NCBI GenBank assembly: GCA_965116665.1
Contig: OZ220709.1
Span: 3,038,001 to 3,102,000, forward strand
Direction of reading: 5' to 3'
Source of the DNA: Aldehydirespirator sp965116665
Lineage (GTDB): Bacteria; Actinomycetota; Acidimicrobiia; Acidimicrobiales; Aldehydirespiratoraceae
DNA length: 64,000 bases
Both the position numbers and the translations under genes were made by a program. The notes below the pieces were generated by a model. The model made no database searches and was not told the origin of the DNA. It saw only the letters and a list, made by a program, of their open reading frames with translations. Below, piece after piece: positions 33,426 to 41,207 of the stretch. Every line of letters begins with the position of its first letter. The first letter of the stretch is position 1.

Positions 33426-35144
33426 GTGGCCAAGGCGGCGGTTGCCCCATCCCAGGATCGACTGCAGGCCGAGCTTGACCGGCGGCGGCCTCGCCTGCGT
33501 CCCCCGGCGGTGGTGATGCAGCCGGCGATGATGGGCGCGGCCCGCTTGACCCGCTACAGCTTCAGCCGCACGATGCTGCGCCGGGCGGCCCGAGGCCGGT
33601 GGCTCGCCCGGCGAACCCGTTTCGACATCGACAGCCGGGGTCACGGCGAGGCGGTGTACGAGATCGATGCCGGCGGCCACAAGCTCAGCTTCATCGCCTT
33701 CACAACAACCATCGACGAGTCCGAGCACACCGACCGCGTCATAGCCGAACGGTGGGAGGTCGCCGCGGCGCTCGTCGAGGGCGAGCCCAGCGGCGAGTTC
33801 CTCGACGAACTGCGGCGGGAGGTGCCGCTGCAGGAGGCGGGGCGGTTCGATCCCCGAGTCCTGGTGCTCACGCGGGGCAATCGCAGCGTGCGGTTCTTCG
33901 ACTACCTCACCGACGTCCTCGCCGCAGGCGCACAGCCCGACCCTCATCTGGTGGCCGACGCCGGCTACATCCTGCGAAGCACGGCGTTCTACGCCAACGG
34001 CAAGTACGGGATGCGGTCCTTCGAGGGATACGGCGACAGCCATCCCCTCCGGGTCCCCTACCGGGCCCAGTTCGTGTGCGCGTGGCTGTTCCGGGAACTC
34101 GGCTACGACCTGGTGGAGCACTGCGCCCGCGCCAGGGGCGGAGACGCTGCGGCTCCCTTCGACGAGCGCTGGCGCCGGTACTTCGGACTGGGCAACGCCA
34201 CCGGGCTGGGACTCGTGCCCTTCGCGTTCAAGCACCCGAGGGTGATCCACGCGTGGGTCTCAATCCGGGAGATGGCGCTGGCGGACGTGCGGGCGCTGCC
34301 GGGCAGCCGCGACCGGATCGCACAACTCGACGCGTGGATCCAGCGGGCTCACGCACATTTCGTCCACGGAACAGACGACGACTGCCGGCCCTTCCTCAAC
34401 TCCGTCGACGTGGCCGCGGTGGTTCTGCGAATCCGGGACGCGTTCGAACGCTGCCGCCGTGACCCGCTTCCGTTCGATGCCCTGTACCGCTGGTCGGAGA
34501 GTCACAGCCCCGAGACCGCCGAACTGGTCGTGTCGCTGCTGCTGGAGCTGCACGACGGCGACGATGAGCTGATAGACGACCTGCTCACCGTCGACGAGCA
34601 CAACCCGCTCGATCCCGCGGTGACCGTGGGGGACATGCGGACCATCCTGGCGTCGAGGTTCGAGTGGCTCGGCCACCTCGACCTCGACAACGAGGGGGCA
34701 GACGCATGGTGGTGGGTCATCAGCGACAACACCGAGGAGCCGCGCCGCGCCCTGCGGGACCGGCTCGAACCAGCCTGCCGCGATGTCGCCATCGACGTGG
34801 CGCTCCGCCTGTGGAGGCTGCGTGGCGCGATCGACGGCTACGACGACGCCACGCCGATCCATCGCGTCCTCAGCGAGCATCCCCAACACCGCCTGGCGGC
34901 CGAGCGCCTAAGTGTCAGCGACTGTGCCTACGCCGAACCGCGCGACAATGCCTGCTCTGCGCACTACTTGCCGCTGCTGCTGCAACGGTTCCAGCTAGCC
35001 ATGTACGGCATGGACAACTTCAAGCCCAAGTCCACCGACTGGCTGAGGGTCACCCTGTTCCAGGGCGCGCCCCGCCTGGGAGACCTCGGGGTCGACACAG
35101 GCGATGACTGGGTGCTGCCAGCCCGCCCCGGGAGTTCCCAATGA
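33426..35144 (+). CDS. Conserved hypothetical protein (572 aa)
   Basis: I do not recognise a named domain. The product is soluble-looking, with no signal peptide and no membrane helix, mixed alpha/beta and rich in Arg and Asp. Notable stretches are 'YEIDAGGHKLSFIAFTTTID' near residue 78, 'GYILRSTAFYANGKYGMRSF' near 178, 'YRAQFVCAWLFRELGYDLVE' near 212 and 'MYGMDNFKPKSTDWLRVTLF' near 530. The GTG start has GGAGGAGG 9 bases upstream. It overlaps the dipeptidase gene by four bases (ATGA) and follows proX, so it probably acts on the transported betaine-like solute or its product. Confidence 0.8.
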   Translation: MAKAAVAPSQDRLQAELDRRRPRLRPPAVVMQPAMMGAARLTRYSFSRTMLRRAARGRWLARRTRFDIDSRGHGEAVYEIDAGGHKLSFIAFTTTIDESEHTDRVIAERWEVAAALVEGEPSGEFLDELRREVPLQEAGRFDPRVLVLTRGNRSVRFFDYLTDVLAAGAQPDPHLVADAGYILRSTAFYANGKYGMRSFEGYGDSHPLRVPYRAQFVCAWLFRELGYDLVEHCARARGGDAAAPFDERWRRYFGLGNATGLGLVPFAFKHPRVIHAWVSIREMALADVRALPGSRDRIAQLDAWIQRAHAHFVHGTDDDCRPFLNSVDVAAVVLRIRDAFERCRRDPLPFDALYRWSESHSPETAELVVSLLLELHDGDDELIDDLLTVDEHNPLDPAVTVGDMRTILASRFEWLGHLDLDNEGADAWWWVISDNTEEPRRALRDRLEPACRDVAIDVALRLWRLRGAIDGYDDATPIHRVLSEHPQHRLAAERLSVSDCAYAEPRDNACSAHYLPLLLQRFQLAMYGMDNFKPKSTDWLRVTLFQGAPRLGDLGVDTGDDWVLPARPGSSQ

Positions 35145-36091
35145 TCATCGACGGTCTCCAGATCAACAGCTGGTCCCGCGCCGTCATCGACGAGGTCAGA
35201 TCGGGCGGGGTGGACATCGTCCACGCCACCGTGGGCGCGTGGGAGGACCTCGCCGGCGCCATGACCCGCATCGGTGCGTTCCGCCATCTGTGCCGGCACA
35301 ACGCTGATGCGATCCGGGTGGTCACCAACGTTGAGGAGATGCATCGTGCCGTCGCCGACAACGTTCTGGGCGCAGTGCTCGGTTTCCAGAACAGCACGAT
35401 GCTCGGCGACGACCCCGAGATGGCCCAGATCTTCGCCGACGTGGGCGTGCGGGTAGTGCAGCTCACCTACAACATCGCCAACCACATGGGAGCCAGCTGC
35501 TGGGAGCCCAACGACGGCGGGCTCACCCGCGCCGGGCACAGAATGGTGGCCGCCCTGAACGATGCGGGAGTACTGATCGATCTCTCCCATGTCGGCAACT
35601 CCACGAGCCTCGATGCGGTGCACGCATCGTCAAAGCCCACGGCGATAACCCACGGCAACCCCCTGTGGTTCTGCGACTCGCCCCGCAACAAGCCCGACGA
35701 GGTGCTCAAGGCGGTCGCGAGCCGCGGCGGGGTGATCGGCTGCACCCTCTACCCGCTGTTCATGGGTGGCGCTGAAGTGAGCCGGAAGGACTACTGCACC
35801 ATGATCGCCCGGCTCGCTGACCAGGTCGGCGTCGAGCATGTGGCCGTCGGCACCGACGCGGTGCTCGGGTGGGAGCCGGGTGCACTGAGCTGGATGCGCG
35901 GCGGCCGCTGGGATCGCCCCGGGGAGTCCGGCAAGGAGCCGGTCTTCCCGGCGTGGCCCCCGTGGTTCCGCGGACCCAGGGACTTCGGCTCGCTCACCGA
36001 AGGCCTCGACGGCGCCGGGTTCTCACCCTCCGAGCGCGACTCCATCCTCGGCGGCAACTGGCTGCGCCTCTTCGGAATGGTGTTTGGGTGA
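35141..36091 (+). CDS. M19 (renal dipeptidase-like) family protein with altered metal site
   Basis: A TIM-barrel amidohydrolase of 316 residues from the membrane dipeptidase family. Retained ligands are the His in LIDLSHVGN, the His in AITHGNP and the Asp in VGTDAVLG. However, the N-terminal His-x-Asp is replaced (IDGLQINSW) and the bridging Glu region reads GFQNSTML. A branch with 'FQN' at this place exists near betaine/dimethylglycine catabolic genes in pseudomonads, as I recall; that supports a link to the transporter upstream. No signal peptide, so cytoplasmic. Start overlaps the preceding stop. Its own stop codon is the first part of a 36-bp direct repeat. Confidence 0.85.
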   Translation: MIIDGLQINSWSRAVIDEVRSGGVDIVHATVGAWEDLAGAMTRIGAFRHLCRHNADAIRVVTNVEEMHRAVADNVLGAVLGFQNSTMLGDDPEMAQIFADVGVRVVQLTYNIANHMGASCWEPNDGGLTRAGHRMVAALNDAGVLIDLSHVGNSTSLDAVHASSKPTAITHGNPLWFCDSPRNKPDEVLKAVASRGGVIGCTLYPLFMGGAEVSRKDYCTMIARLADQVGVEHVAVGTDAVLGWEPGALSWMRGGRWDRPGESGKEPVFPAWPPWFRGPRDFGSLTEGLDGAGFSPSERDSILGGNWLRLFGMVFG

Positions 36092-36201
36092 CGGATCGCG
36101 GAGCCTGCGGCTGACATGGGCGCGACACGCTGGCCTCCGGCAACGAGCCCCTTCTCGGACTCGAGACGGATCGCGGAGCCCGCGGCTGACATGGGCGCGA
36201 C
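36091..36201. repeat. 36-bp direct repeat, 75-bp period, duplicating a start codon
   Basis: Bases 36091-36126 recur at 36166-36201 with one difference. The period is 75 bases, exactly 25 codons, and each copy contains an ATG followed by GGCGCGAC, at 36116 and 36191. The result is two equivalent in-frame starts for the next gene. Confidence 0.85.
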
Positions 36202-36751
36202 CCTCAGGGTGGCGCCGAGGGAGATCCACGATCTCGTCTACCGGGCCAGCCGCGTTGCCGGATGCGATCCGGGCACCGCCGAACGGATCGCCGAGAACGT
36301 CACGTTCGCGGAGATCCATCACGGTGACGCAGTGCGCGCCTTCTGCAAGGCCATCGGGGCGCTCGATCTCCCCGCGTCGGCGTGGGTTGCCGCGCCCGAC
36401 GCGCTGCTGGAAGCCGAGATCGCGGCGCGCGCCGGCGGAAGCACGTCAGCCGCCTTCGGCACCGGCGTGCCCCTGGCGGCGATCGCGGCCACCCTTCGAC
36501 AATCCCTCGAACGCGGCGTGGCCTTCGAGTTGGGGATCGACGGCCGGGCCCGAGGCGACACGACGGTCCGGGCCGTCGAAGTGCGCGCGGCCAGCTGCGA
36601 GGCTGAAACCGCGAGCCGGACGCGGACCGCCGGTGCCCGCAGCGACGCCCACAGGATCGGCTTGGAAGTCGATCAGCTCTGGTTCAGCAGGCTTGAAGCG
36701 GCCGCCGCCGGGTTCCTGGTTGCGGAGCCCACGCTCGACGAGATCGCCTAG
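36116..36751 (+). CDS. Small hypothetical protein downstream of the M19 dipeptidase (211 or 186 aa)
   Basis: From the first ATG the product is 211 residues; from the duplicated ATG at 36191 it is 186 and reads MGATLRVAPREIHDLVYRAS. The opening 'PREIHDLVYRASRVAGCDPG' and 'AERIAENVTFAEIHHGDAVR' recall the helical start of DUF3726-type proteins found near similar transporter/dipeptidase genes; this is a weak, remembered resemblance. The rest is Ala-rich and soluble-looking. Neither start has a strong ribosome site. The 25-residue N-terminal extension comes from the local duplication and is probably dispensable. Confidence 0.6.
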   Translation: MGATRWPPATSPFSDSRRIAEPAADMGATLRVAPREIHDLVYRASRVAGCDPGTAERIAENVTFAEIHHGDAVRAFCKAIGALDLPASAWVAAPDALLEAEIAARAGGSTSAAFGTGVPLAAIAATLRQSLERGVAFELGIDGRARGDTTVRAVEVRAASCEAETASRTRTAGARSDAHRIGLEVDQLWFSRLEAAAAGFLVAEPTLDEIA

Positions 36752-36773
36752 CGCTCGCCGCGCCCTGACCACC

Positions 36774-36803
36774 GGCCCGGACGCCCCGGCGGGTCGTCCG
36801 GCC
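36774..36803. terminator. Hairpin between convergent genes
   Basis: GGCCCGGACG (36774-36783) pairs with CGTCCGGCC (36795-36803) with one bulged C, over an 11-base loop. It abuts the stop codon of the leftward glutamine-synthetase-like gene. No U-tract. Confidence 0.45.
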
Positions 36804-38162
36804 TCAGTGGTAGGGCAGGTACTCCTTAAGCTCCCATTCCGTGAGGGGCTCTGTGCCGGTGATGGCGTCCCAGTCGGCGACGGCGTCGTCGCCGGCCCCC
36901 TCCGTGTAGCGGTCCCACTCGGCCCGCTTGTTGAACACGAAGTTGGCGCACAACTCGGCACCGACGGCTTCGCACAGGGTCTCGTCGGCTTCCATGTCGT
37001 CGAGGGCGGCGCTGAGGCTGTGGGCGCAGTGGATGTCGGTATTGACCTCGTCGAAGCCATCGCTGGTCATGGGTTCGGGACACTCCAGCCCACCGACGAC
37101 CCCGAGACGGGCCGCCTGCAGCACGGTCGCCACCAGGGTGTGGATGTTGGCGGCACCGTCGCCGATGCGGCTCTCGATGCGCATGTGCGAGCCCGCGCCC
37201 CGGGGCACCCGGTTGCCGGCGCAGCGGTGCTCGACACCCCAGTTGGCCCAGTACCCGTTGAGGTCGCCGTGGCGCAGGCGCCGGTAGGCGTTCACGGTGG
37301 GCGCGGCCAGCGCGGTCATGCCCAGGTGGTGATGGATGAGGCCCGCCATGCAACCCCGGGCCAGAGCCGACATGCCGTGGACGCCCTCGGAATCCGACAT
37401 GGCGTTGTTGCCCTCGGCATCAGCCAGCGAGAAGTTCACGTGGATACCGGTGCCTGAGACGCCCGGGAACGGCTTGCCCAGGAAGGTCAGGTCGAGGCCC
37501 AGGGGCCGGCCCGAGGCATCGGTGGCGGTCAACACCGTCTCGCGAGCGAGCAGCCGGAACAGGAAGGCGTTGTCGGCGGCCCACATGGCGTCGCCGTACT
37601 CGAGGGTGAGCTCGAACTGGCCCTCGTCGTACTCGGCGTTGACCGATTCCATGGCGATCCCGCAGGCCTCCGCCCGGCGCACCAGCTCGGTGATCACGCC
37701 GGTGGGATCGGATCCGACCCCGGTCCCGTAGACCATGGAGCGAGGCGTCTCGTAGGGCCGGGGGCTCTCCAGGCCGCCGCTGAACACGTACGCCTCGAAC
37801 TCGATGCCGACCTTGGGTGTGTAGCCGAGGGCCTCCCAGTCGGCTACAGCCCGGCGCAGCGCGTCGCGGGGCGACACCGGCAAGGTCTCGCCGTGCATTG
37901 ACAGGTCACCGATCACCACGCCGGTGGCGTCGTCGTCCCAGCCCTGGCGGAAGTCGGCGGTGTCGAAGGTGATCTGGGTGTCGGGCAGGCCCTCGAGCAG
38001 GTAGGCGCCCGGCGCGGGCACCATGCTGCGGTCATAGCCCAGCGCGAACACGCACACGCAGTGGCTGGTGCCCCTGTGGGCCAGCCGGTACGGCAGGTAT
38101 TTGCCCCGGGCCAGCCCGAGGTGGTCGGGCCAGAGCACCCGGATGCGGTCCCAGTCGGTCAT
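36804..38162 (-). CDS. Glutamine synthetase-like ligase (first of two; gamma-glutamyl-amine ligase type)
   Basis: A 452-residue GS-fold ATP-dependent ligase. Catalytic motifs are kept: GIEFEAYVFSG (metal Glu), 'YDEGQFELTLEYGDA' (paired Glu), 'GVSGTGIHVNFSL' (ATP/metal His) and 'SHMRIESRIGDGAANIH' (Arg-Glu-Arg and Asn). It lacks the adenylylation loop of nitrogen-control GlnA, and the catabolic context points to the GlnA-like/PuuA group that gamma-glutamylates amines. A PuuD-like hydrolase lies 2.3 kb upstream on the other strand. The palindrome at 38190-38209 sits 28 bases before its start and matches those at marR and the ADC operon. Confidence 0.88.
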   Translation of the reverse strand: MTDWDRIRVLWPDHLGLARGKYLPYRLAHRGTSHCVCVFALGYDRSMVPAPGAYLLEGLPDTQITFDTADFRQGWDDDATGVVIGDLSMHGETLPVSPRDALRRAVADWEALGYTPKVGIEFEAYVFSGGLESPRPYETPRSMVYGTGVGSDPTGVITELVRRAEACGIAMESVNAEYDEGQFELTLEYGDAMWAADNAFLFRLLARETVLTATDASGRPLGLDLTFLGKPFPGVSGTGIHVNFSLADAEGNNAMSDSEGVHGMSALARGCMAGLIHHHLGMTALAAPTVNAYRRLRHGDLNGYWANWGVEHRCAGNRVPRGAGSHMRIESRIGDGAANIHTLVATVLQAARLGVVGGLECPEPMTSDGFDEVNTDIHCAHSLSAALDDMEADETLCEAVGAELCANFVFNKRAEWDRYTEGAGDDAVADWDAITGTEPLTEWELKEYLPYH

Positions 38163-38189
38163 GGAAGCTCCCCTGTTCGCCGTTCAGAG

Positions 38190-38209
38190 AACGTTCGGCC
38201 CCAAACAAT
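38190..38209. promoter_or_regulatory. Operator-like palindrome upstream of glutamine synthetase-like gene
   Basis: On the minus strand this reads ATTGTTTGGGGCCGAACGTT, agreeing at 16 of 20 positions with the site at 23297-23316 read on the same strand, and sharing GTTTGG-N3-C-N-AACG with the marR-adjacent site. It is 28 bases upstream of the ATG. Confidence 0.55.
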
Positions 38210-38236
38210 AGTCCACGTCTCGCTGGCGGTCACCTG

Positions 38237-38282
38237 TTCCCGCTCTTGTTCGCTGCGCTCACGGGCCGCTCGGGCCACGGCC
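38237..38282. repeat. Inverse copy of the 46-bp core of the proV/proX repeats
   Basis: 46 bases identical, in reverse complement, to the core of each 139-bp unit at 31413-31829 (for example 31460-31505). It lies in the 170-base gap between the glutamine-synthetase-like gene and the acyl-CoA dehydrogenase gene. The other half of the 139-bp unit is not present here, so the 46-bp core is the mobile or conserved portion. Confidence 0.85.
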
Positions 38283-38332
38283 TCGCTCGGTGCCTCACGA
38301 GTTATCCGCACGTCACGGCTATCCGCTCGGCC

Positions 38333-39553
38333 TCAGGCCGGCGCTTCGTCGTGTTCGGGGTAGAGACCGGTGCGGCCCAGCCGGTCCAGGCAGACTTCCA
38401 CGCTCCAGGGCAGCATGGCGGCCCCGCAGCGGGCGTCGCGGTAGGCCTGCTCCAGGTAGGAGGGCCGCAGCATGCTGCGGCCCCCGCACACCTGCAGCGC
38501 CACCGACGCCATCGCCGGGGCGCCCTCCATGACGGTGACCACCGAGGACCAGGCCCGCCGCACCTGCTCGCTGCCGGGATCGATCCCGCATTCGGCCAGC
38601 ACCCGGTAGGTGAGCGACTGGGCCCGGTCGTAGGCCAGGTTCATCTGGGCCCAGCCCTGCTGCTTGATGGGGTGGTCCCGCCGGGCCGGGGCCCCGCCGC
38701 CGTCGCCCCGCAGGTAGGCGCCGGTGGCGTCCAGGATCCCCCGCATGAGCCCCAGGTAGGCGAACGACAGCGTCATGTAGAAGTAGGGCCATCGAGTTGC
38801 GGCCTGGTCGAACGCTCCGGGCGGGAGCCACTCGTTGTGGGCGGGCACCTCCGCTTCGTCAAGCACGAGGGTGCGGGAGTCCGTGCCCCGCATCCCGAGG
38901 GGGTCCCAGTCTCCTTCGATGGTCGCCCCGTCGGCCTCGGCGGGAACGCCCATGAAGCGGATCCGGTCGTCGCCGGGCACCAGGCAGACCACGTTGTGGA
39001 TGTGGGCTGCGCCCGAAAGGGAGGCGAAGATCTTGCGCCCCGTCACCCGGTAGCCGCCGCCCCCGTCGACGGGCACCGCCCGGGTGGAGTAGCCCGCGGT
39101 GGCGCCCGCGGCCGCGCCCTCCGAGAAGGGCTGGCTGTGGATCGTGCCGTCCTCGGTGATGCCGCGCCGCAGCTCGGCCCGTCGCTCGACCAGCAGCGAC
39201 CGCTCAGCGGCCGTCAGGTCCAGATCGTCGCCGATCTGGCCCACCAGGATGGTGGTGGCGGTGTGCATGTTGAACGTGAGCGCGGTGGTGGCGCAGTGGC
39301 GGCCCAGCTCCTCAGCCACCAGCGCATACCCCACGAAGTCCCCGCCGAGCCCGCCGTCGGCCACCGGGATGCACAGGCCGAGAAGCCCGGTGTCTCGCAG
39401 GTCGGCCCAGTTCTGGGTGGGGAACGTGGCGTCGCGGTCGTGGGCCTGCGACCGCTCGGCGAAGCGCGGCCCCAGGGCCGCCATCCGCTCCACGAGCTCG
39501 GCCCGCTCCGGCGTGAGGATGTCTGTCGCTACTCCCACGAGCGGACCATTCAA
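38333..39553 (-). CDS. Acyl-CoA dehydrogenase family protein
   Basis: FAD-dependent alpha,beta-desaturase or relative, 406 residues. N-terminal helical domain with 'GLLGLCIPVADGGLGGDFVG' near residue 58, middle beta domain with 'YRVTGRKIFASLSGAAHI' near 166 and 'DPLGMRGTDSRTLVLDEAEV' near 217, then a C-terminal helical domain with 'LQVCGGRSMLRPSYLEQAYR' near 360. The catalytic Glu position of classical short/medium-chain enzymes is not obvious, so it may belong to the ACAD-like hydroxylase/desaturase branch. Same strand as the glutamine-synthetase-like gene, about 170 bases upstream. Confidence 0.88.
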   Translation of the reverse strand: MNGPLVGVATDILTPERAELVERMAALGPRFAERSQAHDRDATFPTQNWADLRDTGLLGLCIPVADGGLGGDFVGYALVAEELGRHCATTALTFNMHTATTILVGQIGDDLDLTAAERSLLVERRAELRRGITEDGTIHSQPFSEGAAAGATAGYSTRAVPVDGGGGYRVTGRKIFASLSGAAHIHNVVCLVPGDDRIRFMGVPAEADGATIEGDWDPLGMRGTDSRTLVLDEAEVPAHNEWLPPGAFDQAATRWPYFYMTLSFAYLGLMRGILDATGAYLRGDGGGAPARRDHPIKQQGWAQMNLAYDRAQSLTYRVLAECGIDPGSEQVRRAWSSVVTVMEGAPAMASVALQVCGGRSMLRPSYLEQAYRDARCGAAMLPWSVEVCLDRLGRTGLYPEHDEAPA

Positions 39554-39597
39554 GTCGCTACACGTGTCGATTGCGCCATGATGCGGCCCGAATCAGC

Positions 39598-40485
39598 CTA
39601 TATCGCCCACCTGGGGCCGGAAGGTCCCAGCCCACGACCACGGCTGAGGAAGTCTCGCACCAGGCGGTTGAAGGTCTTCGGAACCTCCGAGACGGCCAGA
39701 TGTCCTACACCGTCCAGCACGATCAGCTCGGCGTTCTGAAGCCCGTCGGCGAGGATGCCGGAGTAGGCGACCGGCGTCTCGGTGTCGAGCCCTCCCGCCA
39801 CCACAAGCGCGGGCGAGGCGATCGCGCCCAGCCGCTCGCGGACATCGTGGGCGGGCAGGCACTCGACAGCCGCTCGCAGCCCGGCGGCCTGAATGCGCGC
39901 AAAGCCCGCCACCCGCATGGCGAGGGCATCGTCGCTGAGAGTGGGGCCCGCAATAGAGGTCAGGACATCTTCCGCGATTTCGGCGGGAGTGAGCCCCGCG
40001 TCGAGCGGGGCGAGTCGGGCGGCGCGCCAAGCGGCGGGGTCGGTGCCGTCGAGTCCGAAAGCCGGGCTGGTGTTGGCCAGCACGAGACGGCCGACTCGTT
40101 CGGGGTGATGCAGCGCGGTATGCAGGGCATGCATCCCGCCGAAGGACTCGCCCACGAGATGGGCACGGCCGACCCCGGCGTCATCGAGCAGCCGGGCCAC
40201 CGAGTCGGCGATGGCAGTGAAGGTCAGGGGCACGAGCGGGACCGAAACGCCGTAGCCCGGCATGTCCCATGCAATGCAGCGGAACGCATCGCTTAGCCGG
40301 GCCAGCTGAGGCTCCCATGATGTGCGGGAGCCTCCCAGCCCGTGCAGGAACACCACCGGCTCCCCATCGCCCGTCTCGCGCCAGGCCAGCGGCCCATCCA
40401 CTTCGACGGCACCTGCGGTTGTTGCGGGGACCGGCGGCGCAGGCACGGCCGGAACATACACTCTTGGCCGTGGCGAGAGCACCAT
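39598..40485 (-). CDS. Alpha/beta hydrolase (PcaD-like)
   Basis: Serine hydrolase of up to 295 residues. Oxyanion region 'VVFLHGLGGSRTSW', nucleophile GESFGG, acid Asp in GGLDTETP and His in GVGHLA make a complete triad. The sequence style resembles 3-oxoadipate enol-lactonases and related C-C or ester hydrolases of aromatic catabolism. The ATG at 40485 would overlap the divergent PuuD-like start by 16 bases, and the first 28 residues are a Pro/Ala-rich stretch outside the fold; a GTG near residue 27 or 29 may be the real start. Confidence 0.85.
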   Translation of the reverse strand: MVLSPRPRVYVPAVPAPPVPATTAGAVEVDGPLAWRETGDGEPVVFLHGLGGSRTSWEPQLARLSDAFRCIAWDMPGYGVSVPLVPLTFTAIADSVARLLDDAGVGRAHLVGESFGGMHALHTALHHPERVGRLVLANTSPAFGLDGTDPAAWRAARLAPLDAGLTPAEIAEDVLTSIAGPTLSDDALAMRVAGFARIQAAGLRAAVECLPAHDVRERLGAIASPALVVAGGLDTETPVAYSGILADGLQNAELIVLDGVGHLAVSEVPKTFNRLVRDFLSRGRGLGPSGPRWAI

Positions 40486-41177
40486 TGATCGGCATCACGG
40501 GTCGGACCAAGACCGCGGGCGAACTCAACATGAAGCCAGAGTCGTTTCGCGACTTGCACCTGGACGTGTACTACTGCGACTACGCCCGAGCGGTGATCGC
40601 CGCGGGTGGCCTGCCGGTCTTCCTCCCCGTCAACGCCGATCCCACCGGCTACGCCGACCGCCTCGACGGGCTGCTGCTTAGCGGCGGAACCGACATCGAG
40701 CCGGAGCGCTACGGCCAACCGGCCTCCCCTGAGCTCTACACTCGCGAACCGGATCGCGACGCCTTCGAGATGGCCCTGCTAGACGGTGCCGCCGACGCGG
40801 GGAAGCCAGTACTCGGCATCTGCCGGGGGATCCAGGTGCTGAACGTGCACGGCGGGGGCACGCTCCACCAGCACGTCGCCCCCCACGCCTGTCACGACCG
40901 GCCCCCCAACCTGATCGTCCACCGGGTCGATCTGGCCGCGGGCTCGCTGGCTGCGTCGCTGTACGGGCCTTCGGTGGAGGTCAACTCGCTGCACCACCAG
41001 ACCATCGACGAACTCGCAGACGGATACGTGACGACGGGCCGCAGCGACGACGGCGCCATCGAGGTGATCGAATCCCGCCGCCGGCCATGGATCGGCGTGC
41101 AGTGGCACCCCGAGTTGATGGACTCCCGCGACCGCGACCCCGTCTTCGACTGGCTGGTAGAGGTGGCCTCGGGCTGA
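40470..41177 (+). CDS. Gamma-glutamyl-gamma-aminobutyrate hydrolase family protein (PuuD-like)
   Basis: Class I amidotransferase-fold hydrolase, 235 residues, that releases glutamate from gamma-glutamyl amides such as gamma-glutamyl-GABA. It begins 'RAPLIGITGRTK', has the nucleophile in GICRGIQVLNV, the substrate motif 'LLLSGGTDIEPERYG' near residue 70, 'VNSLHHQ' near 172 and the His-Glu pair in VQWHPEL. The GTG at 40470 gives a family-typical N-terminus. Together with the glutamine-synthetase-like ligase at 36804 it could form a glutamylation/de-glutamylation route as in putrescine (Puu) catabolism. Confidence 0.9.
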   Translation: MARAPLIGITGRTKTAGELNMKPESFRDLHLDVYYCDYARAVIAAGGLPVFLPVNADPTGYADRLDGLLLSGGTDIEPERYGQPASPELYTREPDRDAFEMALLDGAADAGKPVLGICRGIQVLNVHGGGTLHQHVAPHACHDRPPNLIVHRVDLAAGSLAASLYGPSVEVNSLHHQTIDELADGYVTTGRSDDGAIEVIESRRRPWIGVQWHPELMDSRDRDPVFDWLVEVASG

Positions 41178-41189
41178 CCGGACCCTCGG

Positions 41190-41207
41190 CGCCTCCGTCA
41201 GGAGGCG
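41190..41207. terminator. Tetraloop hairpin between convergent genes
   Basis: CGCCTCC (41190-41196), GTCA loop, GGAGGCG (41201-41207): a perfect 7-bp stem that contains the P450 stop codon and follows the PuuD-like stop by 12 bases. No U-tract. Confidence 0.5.
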
